Assembly (NCBI GenBank): GCA_946478775.1
Contig: CAMLDR010000020.1
Location: 1-35,906 of the forward strand
Reading direction: 5' to 3'
Source of the DNA: an uncultured Flavobacteriales bacterium
GTDB taxonomy: Bacteria; Bacteroidota; Bacteroidia; Flavobacteriales; Crocinitomicaceae
DNA: 35,906 nt
Under the pieces are notes generated by a model, which was not told the origin of the DNA, made no database searches, and saw only the letters and a program-made list of their open reading frames with translations. The translations under genes and the position numbers were made by a program. Positions 31,391-35,906 of the stretch are shown piece after piece. The first letter of the stretch is position 1. Every line of letters begins with the position of its first letter.

Positions 31391-33346
31391 ATGAAGAAAA
31401 TAAAATGGATCATTTTTCTACTTGTATTTCCGCTGTGCACTTTAGCGCAAACGGAAACCGATAAACTGTGGAAAGTGGTCCGAAATGAACAGAAAGCAGA
31501 TACTGTCCGCCTGGAAGCACTGCGGCAGATCTGTATGCGCGGTTACTTATATACAAATCCTGACAGTGCGTCCTTCTATGCGGATCAACTCTACGAAATG
31601 GCAGGGAAAATGCATTCCCGAAAATACCAGGCCGCAGCGTTGAATGTTCATGGAGCTTCTTTCTCTTTACGCGGAGATAACACACGTGCCATTACTTATT
31701 TTACCCGCAGTCTGAAAATGATGGAAAAACTGCAGGATCAAAAAGGAATTGCTTCCTCCCTGAACAACATCGGGGTGATTTATAACGAACAGGGGAAATA
31801 CCAAAAAGCAGGAGAATACTACCAGCGGGCACTGACCATCAACAAACGGCTCGGAGATTCGTCTTTGATGGCACTGTCCTATTCCAACCTGGGAAACATT
31901 TACCGCTATCTTGGGAACGATTACAAATCCATCCAGTATCACCAAAAATCCATCCGGATTTATCAAAACATTCAGGACGATTACGGTCTTGGGATGTCCT
32001 ATCATTTCATTGCAGTGACTTATCTGGATATGAAAGACTATCAAAAAGCATTGGAATTCACTGAAAAATGTATCCCTTATTACAAAAAATCCGAAAATCT
32101 GCTTGGGCTTCCCGAAGTATTCAATATCATGGGCAAGATCTACGATAAAAAAGGAAACACCCAAAAAGCGATCTTCTACAACAAGCAAGCCCTGGATCTG
32201 GCTGAAAAAGTAGACGCTCCCGCAGCAATTCGTGAATCCAGCCAATCGCTCTACGGACATTATAAAAAGCTGGGGAAATACAAAGAGGCGCTCGAAATGC
32301 ATGAATTGTACCTGGTGAATCGCGATAAAGTGACCAACGAAGAAAGTCAGCAGGAATTGATCAAGCAGGAACTTTCCTACGAATTTGAGAAACAGCAGGC
32401 GCTGGATCAGAAAGAGCATGAGAAAAAACTGGCTATCGCCGCTGAGAAAGAGCAGCAGCAAAAATTAATCATTCTTTCAATCGGCATTGGATCTTTACTG
32501 GTCCTGATCTTTGCCGTGGTGGTCATCAACCGCCTCCGGGTAACACGAAGACAAAAAGAGATCATTGAACGCCAAAAAGACCTGGTGGAAGAAAAACAGA
32601 AAGAAATTCTCGATTCCATTACCTATGCGAAACGTTTACAGGATGCCATTCTTCCTCCAATAAGCACTTTTAAAGAACACTTTCCGGAAAGTTTTATTCT
32701 CTACAAGCCCAAAGATATTGTTGCAGGAGATTTTTACTGGATGGAAAAAACAGGAGATTCCATTTTGATCGCCGTTGCAGATTGTACCGGTCATGGGGTT
32801 CCCGGAGCATTGGTCAGTGTGGTCTGCAGCACGGCATTGAATCGGGCAGTGCTCGAATTCGGACTCACTGATCCGGGAGAAATCCTGGATAAAACACGTG
32901 AGATCGTTCTCGAAACTTTTGCTAAAAGTTCCAAAGATGTGAAAGACGGAATGGACATTTCACTGGCCGCAATCCACACAAAAACATTCGAAATCCAATG
33001 GGCAGGAGCCAATAATCCGCTTTGGTATATTTCAGACAATACATTCAACAGCATTACTGCAGACAAACAACCAATCGGAAGTTCTTTTGATCAGAAACCG
33101 TTCAACACCCACCAATTGCAGTTAAAAGCAGGAGATTTGATCTTCCTGTTCACAGACGGATATGCCGATCAGTTCGGTGGAGAAAAAGGAAAAAAATTCA
33201 AATATACCCCGCTGAAAGAACTGTTATTAAAGAACTCAACGCTTACCATGTCCGCCCAGGAAGAACTTTTGGAAACCACTTTCGAAAACTGGAAAACCGG
33301 CGTAGAACAAGTGGATGATGTTTGTATGATGGGCGTACAGCTGTAA
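31391..33346 (+). CDS. TPR-containing membrane protein with SpoIIE/PP2C phosphatase domain
   Basis: 651 residues. The start MKKIKWIIFLLVFPLCTLAQ is a signal peptide. Residues about 50-330 are TPR repeats (SLNNIGVIYNEQGKYQKAGE YYQRALTINKRLGD, SYSNLGNIYRYLGNDYKSIQ) in the periplasm. A coiled coil and the membrane helix IILSIGIGSLLVLIFAVVVI (about 358-378) follow, then a linker coil, and the SpoIIE domain (about 420-650) with VAGDFYWME, VADCTGHGVPGALVS, KDGMDISLAAI and IFLFTDGYADQFGG, carrying the metal-binding Asp residues. It likely dephosphorylates a cytoplasmic regulator in response to an envelope signal. Divergent from mscS. Confidence 0.92.
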   Translation: MKKIKWIIFLLVFPLCTLAQTETDKLWKVVRNEQKADTVRLEALRQICMRGYLYTNPDSASFYADQLYEMAGKMHSRKYQAAALNVHGASFSLRGDNTRAITYFTRSLKMMEKLQDQKGIASSLNNIGVIYNEQGKYQKAGEYYQRALTINKRLGDSSLMALSYSNLGNIYRYLGNDYKSIQYHQKSIRIYQNIQDDYGLGMSYHFIAVTYLDMKDYQKALEFTEKCIPYYKKSENLLGLPEVFNIMGKIYDKKGNTQKAIFYNKQALDLAEKVDAPAAIRESSQSLYGHYKKLGKYKEALEMHELYLVNRDKVTNEESQQELIKQELSYEFEKQQALDQKEHEKKLAIAAEKEQQQKLIILSIGIGSLLVLIFAVVVINRLRVTRRQKEIIERQKDLVEEKQKEILDSITYAKRLQDAILPPISTFKEHFPESFILYKPKDIVAGDFYWMEKTGDSILIAVADCTGHGVPGALVSVVCSTALNRAVLEFGLTDPGEILDKTREIVLETFAKSSKDVKDGMDISLAAIHTKTFEIQWAGANNPLWYISDNTFNSITADKQPIGSSFDQKPFNTHQLQLKAGDLIFLFTDGYADQFGGEKGKKFKYTPLKELLLKNSTLTMSAQEELLETTFENWKTGVEQVDDVCMMGVQL

Positions 33347-33425
33347 ATGAGTCAACTGAATCCACTAACAGAATCCTTTCCCTAGATGTTCCTTCAACCT
33401 TAAAAAATCCTAAAACTGTGAGTTA

Positions 33426-33451
33426 TGTAAGCTTCGCAAATTAGGATATAA
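33426..33451 (+). promoter_or_regulatory. 21-bp direct-repeat box upstream of the outer-membrane barrel gene
   Basis: Plus-strand GAGTTATGTAAG (TGTAA at 33426-33430) with TATAA at 33447-33451, 21 bp apart. The proximal element is 57 bp from the ATG at 33508. Like the GH130 box it has TATAA in the proximal position. Confidence 0.6.
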
Positions 33452-33507
33452 CAGAATTGAAGCGCTTTTCAGCCACCTTTAATTAATAATCAATTAATTG
33501 ACAGAAC

Positions 33508-34125
33508 ATGAAAAGGATTTTAACAATGGCTGTGGCGATAATAACTTGCTCTGCAGCTTTTTCCCAGGAAACTCCGGGAGATGCAACCTCCACATTTTCA
33601 ATCGGGCCGGCTATCGGATTTGGTCATACGGGCGTGCGCAGCACCTCGGGGACAGATGTTTTCAAGCCCAACTGGAATGCGGGGATCATTCTCAATTACA
33701 GTAAAATGAAACACATGGGCATGGCCGCCGACATTCTTTGGTCGATGGAAGGCGCAAGAGTTCAAAGCGGCGGTTATGAAACGGAACTCACCATGCAGTA
33801 CATCCGTGTACCGCTTAAAGTGGCATTCTTCTTCGGTGATTTCGAAGACAGTTTCCGCCCTAAAATCACCATCGGTCCGTCTATGGGATTCCTGCTGAGC
33901 GCAACCAGCGACTCGGATGCTCCCGATGCATCGAAAACAGATGTTACCGGATTTTACAATACATTTGACATTGGCGGAACGGCTTCCATCGGTTTCAACC
34001 TGGAACTGGCTGATAATATCTGGCTCAACACCGATTTCAATTATTACACCGGTTTCAGACCGATCCGCGGAAGTCAGTACAATTCCAATTTTGGATTACG
34101 GGCTGGTGTAGCTTTCGGATTGTAA
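33508..34125 (+). CDS. Outer-membrane beta-barrel protein (PorT / OMP_b-brl_2-like)
   Basis: 205 residues. The start MKRILTMAVAIITCSAAFSQ is a signal peptide. The mature protein has alternating strands with PRIGPSMGF-like ITIGPSMGFLLSA, LNYSKMKHMGMAADILW, VPLKVAFFFGD, and closes with FGLRAGVAFGL, a barrel C-terminus ending in an aliphatic residue. The FDIGGTASIGFNLELADNIW strand is typical of small Bacteroidota eight- to ten-strand barrels (porin-family/PorT-like). Function unknown; likely outer-membrane structure or transport. A strong terminator follows. Confidence 0.82.
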   Translation: MKRILTMAVAIITCSAAFSQETPGDATSTFSIGPAIGFGHTGVRSTSGTDVFKPNWNAGIILNYSKMKHMGMAADILWSMEGARVQSGGYETELTMQYIRVPLKVAFFFGDFEDSFRPKITIGPSMGFLLSATSDSDAPDASKTDVTGFYNTFDIGGTASIGFNLELADNIWLNTDFNYYTGFRPIRGSQYNSNFGLRAGVAFGL

Positions 34126-34160
34126 ATACTTGTTTTCATCCGCTGTGGTGGATCAGAAAT

Positions 34161-34196
34161 AAAAATCCCCGACATTTTTACCGTCGGGGATTTTTT
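34161..34196 (+). terminator. Intrinsic terminator after the barrel gene
   Basis: AAAAATCCCCGAC (34161-34173) and GTCGGGGATTTTT (34183-34195), a 13-bp stem with a 9-nt loop followed by more T. It lies after the barrel gene stop. Confidence 0.88.
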
Positions 34197-34303
34197 ATAT
34201 TTTGAGATGATTCAATGCAAACTTTTCAAAAACAGAACAAAAAAGTTAATCCTGCGAAAACTATTACTTAGATTCGAATAAATCATAAACCAGTAGCCTC
34301 CAT

Positions 34304-34798
34304 ATGGAAAAACGAAACAGCATCTTGAAAAACATTCTTATAACGCTTAGTTTAGTTGCCGGCATCGTAATTGTTGGTTTTATAATATGGGCTGTTCGAC
34401 TTGCAGAAGCATTTAGTTGGAGACCACCAAGTACTGAATTGGAGCTTTCTCAGAGTGAGACTGAATGGAAAAAACAGGTCCAAAAAAAATACGATTGTAC
34501 AATATATTTTATTGGCTTAGATGATTCTTTTATGGAAGATTCAGTTATCTACATGGACTTTGATGTGGAACCGGAATCACCGCTACAGCACTCGCTGATC
34601 AATTTCGAATCAACAGAAAGAATAATTAAAGATTTATCTACCTCCTTTCTAAAAAAATCCAAAGGAAGGGAAGCTCAAACATGCATTCAATTTAAATTCA
34701 ACAATCTATTTTCTACTGATTCTACAAAACGTCCAAATTATCCAGCTTCCAAAACAAGTATGTATCATTTTAAAACAAAAAGTGTACTCATATTTTAA
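34304..34798 (+). CDS. Uncharacterised membrane-anchored protein
   Basis: 164 residues. One N-terminal hydrophobic helix (ILITLSLVAGIVIVGFIIWAV, about 11-31) behaves as an anchor or uncleaved signal, followed by a soluble part rich in Ser/Asp/Glu with YDCTIYFIGLDDSFMEDSVI and a Phe/Asn-rich C-terminus. I recognise no family. Base composition is clearly more AT-rich than neighbouring genes, which may indicate recent acquisition or fast evolution. The start has no obvious ribosome-binding site (common in this phylum). It converges on the orphan RNA candidate D. Confidence 0.6.
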   Translation: MEKRNSILKNILITLSLVAGIVIVGFIIWAVRLAEAFSWRPPSTELELSQSETEWKKQVQKKYDCTIYFIGLDDSFMEDSVIYMDFDVEPESPLQHSLINFESTERIIKDLSTSFLKKSKGREAQTCIQFKFNNLFSTDSTKRPNYPASKTSMYHFKTKSVLIF

Positions 34799-34844
34799 TG
34801 GAACAAAATCCTATTTCAAATGTGATCCGGGAAAACGGAGTATC

Positions 34845-34949
34845 AAAAAAGGGACTTGCGTCCCTTTTAACCTAACTTAAAAACTTAAACCAAAACATGT
34901 GTGCTACTACAAACCTTTGATAGTCTCAAAATTACTCACACCAATCGTT
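34845..34949 (-). ncRNA. Candidate stand-alone sRNA, family member D
   Basis: The repeat box (34982-34957) is followed on the minus strand by about 90 nt and then the hairpin AAAAGGGAC/GTCCCTTTT (34847-34855, 34860-34868, loop TTGC) with a T-run. An 8-codon frame MFWFKFLS ends just before the hairpin. No minus-strand gene follows (the next gene is on the plus strand), so a free short RNA is more likely than a leader. The hairpin can also end the plus-strand gene at 34798. The gap to 35011 shows nothing else. Confidence 0.45.
34847..34868. terminator. Hairpin with T-runs on both strands (candidate D / end of the 34304 gene)
   Basis: A 9-bp stem, GGGAC core, with a TTGC tetraloop; T-rich tails lie on both sides, so it can terminate the plus-strand membrane-protein gene and the minus-strand RNA D. 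Confidence 0.75.
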
Positions 34950-34956
34950 CGTCTCT

Positions 34957-34987
34957 TTACACTATCCTGTAAAGAATTTACACATTC
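34957..34987 (-). promoter_or_regulatory. 21-bp direct-repeat box upstream of RNA candidate D
   Basis: Minus-strand GAATGTGTAAATTC (TGTAA at 34982-34978) and TGTAA at 34961-34957, 21 bp apart. It lies just after the VOC gene stop and has no gene downstream on its strand. Confidence 0.6.
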
Positions 34988-35011
34988 TTTTGAATTGGAA
35001 CTATTTATAAC

Positions 35012-35416
35012 CTACTCCTGGATCAACGAAATGATATTCCCGGACGGGTCGGTAAACCACGCCTGGATAGGACCATTGGGGATTCGTGCAATTCCCTTCT
35101 CATCCGTTTGAATGTACGCCATGTCGTATTGCAGAAAAGAAACTCCCTTTTTACCCAACTCTTCCACAGCATCTTCCATATCCGTAACGGGAATATTCAT
35201 CACTGTAAACGTTGCCGGAACATGGTCCTGCTTGGGATAAATAATGATCTGCATACCCGGGTTCACTGTTATGGTCAAAATTGACATTTCTTCTTTTTCA
35301 ACGTGCAGGCCCAGCACATTTTTATAAAAGAAATAGGCTTCATCGGTATCCTCGGCTGAAAAACTGCTGAATATTTTTTCTCTCTGTATCATATCTGTTG
35401 TTTTAAATTTCTTCAT
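35012..35416 (-). CDS. VOC-superfamily protein (glyoxalase/bleomycin-resistance-like)
   Basis: 134 residues from the ATG at 35416. The beta-alpha-beta-beta-beta pattern of the vicinal-oxygen-chelate fold is visible: SSFSAEDTDEAYFFYKNVLG LHVEKEEMSILTITVNPGMQ then VMNIPVTDMEDAVEELGKKGVSFLQYD and a terminal AWFTDPSGNIISLIQE, with the FTDPSGN-x-I motif. Members bind a metal for isomerisation, dioxygenation or resistance; this one has no assignable substrate. It lies between the acyl-CoA dehydrogenase gene and the repeat box/sRNA, all on the minus strand. Confidence 0.85.
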   Translation of the reverse strand: MKKFKTTDMIQREKIFSSFSAEDTDEAYFFYKNVLGLHVEKEEMSILTITVNPGMQIIIYPKQDHVPATFTVMNIPVTDMEDAVEELGKKGVSFLQYDMAYIQTDEKGIARIPNGPIQAWFTDPSGNIISLIQE

Positions 35417-35460
35417 TTCACACTCATTCAAGTGTGGGTTTGAGCGTGAGTGTGGAAGGG

Positions 35461-35860
35461 TTATACAAACGCGCTGTATCCTGTAATGGCTCTTCCCACT
35501 ATCAGGGTATTGATCTCTTTCGTTCCTTCGTAAGAATAAATGGCTTCGGCATCTGCAACAAAGCGTGCCACATCGTATTCCAGGAGGATTCCGTTTCCTC
35601 CCATCACCTCACGTGCTTTGCTCACAATATCCCGTGTGCGCAAACTGCAGAATACTTTTGCCAGAGAAGCATGTTCGTCCGTGAGTTCTTTTTGGTCCTG
35701 CAGCTCGGATAAACGCGCTACCATGGTCTGCATCGCCGTTAAATTGGTCAGCATTTCTACCAAATGGTTCTGGATCAGCTGGAAAGAGGCAATCGGTTTC
35801 CCGAACTGTTTCCGTTCTCGTGTATACTTTAAAGCCGCTTCATAGGCCCCGCGGGCACAA
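35461..35860 (-). CDS. Acyl-CoA dehydrogenase, glutaryl-CoA dehydrogenase-like (C-terminal part only)
   Basis: The C-terminal ~130 residues of an acyl-CoA dehydrogenase: [20 protein letters not shown], then [40 protein letters not shown] (the MGGNG FAD-contact motif), and a terminal [23 protein letters not shown], where the YEGT Glu is the catalytic base of glutaryl-CoA and related dehydrogenases. The upstream part is missing because the genomic sequence ends at about 35860. The six codons reading MCSSDL in front of the match come from adapter sequence, not the gene. The substrate assignment (glutaryl-CoA) is a reasonable guess from the C-terminus. Confidence 0.85.
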
Positions 35861-35906
35861 AGATCGGAAGAGCACACGTCTGAACTCCAGTCACACCAGC
35901 TTATCT
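35861..35906 (+). other. Illumina TruSeq adapter and index (assembly artefact)
   Basis: The sequence from 35861 begins AGATCGGAAGAGCACACGTC and continues to the end of the standard TruSeq read-1 adapter (34 bases, to 35894). Bases 35895-35902, ACCAGCTT, fit an 8-base i7 index, and ATCT is the start of the following adapter segment. This is not genomic DNA. Confidence 0.98.

Noticed and set aside
31667..32461. 264-codon minus-strand frame inside the TPR-SpoIIE gene
   Set aside because: Its Phe-rich sequence is the reverse reading of TPR codons; the plus-strand domains are clear.
35861..35877. Apparent N-terminus MCSSDL of the acyl-CoA dehydrogenase fragment
   Set aside because: It is encoded by Illumina adapter sequence.

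Overview
The window looks like a single contig from a Bacteroidota genome, most likely Flavobacteriales and possibly Crocinitomicaceae/Fluviicola-like (an inference from gene style; no rRNA or tRNA is present to anchor it). Supporting signs are a type IX secretion C-terminal domain, a cluster of HMA-like/AraC regulators, TPR-SpoIIE phosphatase architecture, few Shine-Dalgarno sequences and moderate GC. The left edge cuts an RND transporter only a few codons after its start. The right edge is not genomic: from about 35861 it is Illumina TruSeq adapter plus an 8-base index, so the biological sequence ends at about 35860 inside an acyl-CoA dehydrogenase gene.

Layout. 1-8.9 kb: RND efflux pump, a secreted BNR-like protein with a T9SS tail on the opposite strand, then a tight GH130 / GT4 / PncC-like operon. 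8.9-17.2 kb: many small stress-type genes (YtxH, DUF6766, DUF892 ferritin-like, two Lmo0937-like membrane peptides, a GSP17M-like glycine-zipper protein) with two paralogous AraC-type regulators, plus DUF72, DUF763 and a GxxExxY cassette. 17.4-22.0 kb: Ku and LigD (two-protein non-homologous end joining) followed by an APC permease. 22.1-26.6 kb: a complete cyanophycin operon (cphA synthetase, cphB cyanophycinase, isoaspartyl peptidase). 27.0-30.0 kb: DUF4142 and PA2169-type helical-bundle proteins, an unknown lipoprotein and a second cyanophycinase. 30.0-35.9 kb: MscS channel, TPR-SpoIIE phosphatase, outer-membrane barrel, unknown membrane protein, VOC protein and acyl-CoA dehydrogenase.

The most interesting signal is not a gene. 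Ten intergenic sites carry a direct repeat, TGTAA (or TATAA/TGCAA) repeated at 21 bp (22 bp once), with an extended distal half close to GAATTATGYAAATC. Nine sit upstream of genes in the correct orientation: GH130-GT4, YtxH, DUF6766, DUF892, Lmo0937-like, cphA, the second cyanophycinase, MscS and the outer-membrane barrel. The tenth has no gene on its strand. In five cases the proximal repeat lies 57-68 bp before the start codon. In the other pattern (three genes plus the orphan site) a long leader contains a GC hairpin followed by a T-run about 80-115 nt downstream, which suggests a family of short RNAs or attenuated leaders. I infer a stress/storage regulon tying cyanophycin metabolism, osmotic release, envelope and helical-bundle stress proteins to one regulator. 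The two AraC-type proteins in the cluster, or a LytTR-type regulator elsewhere, are candidates.
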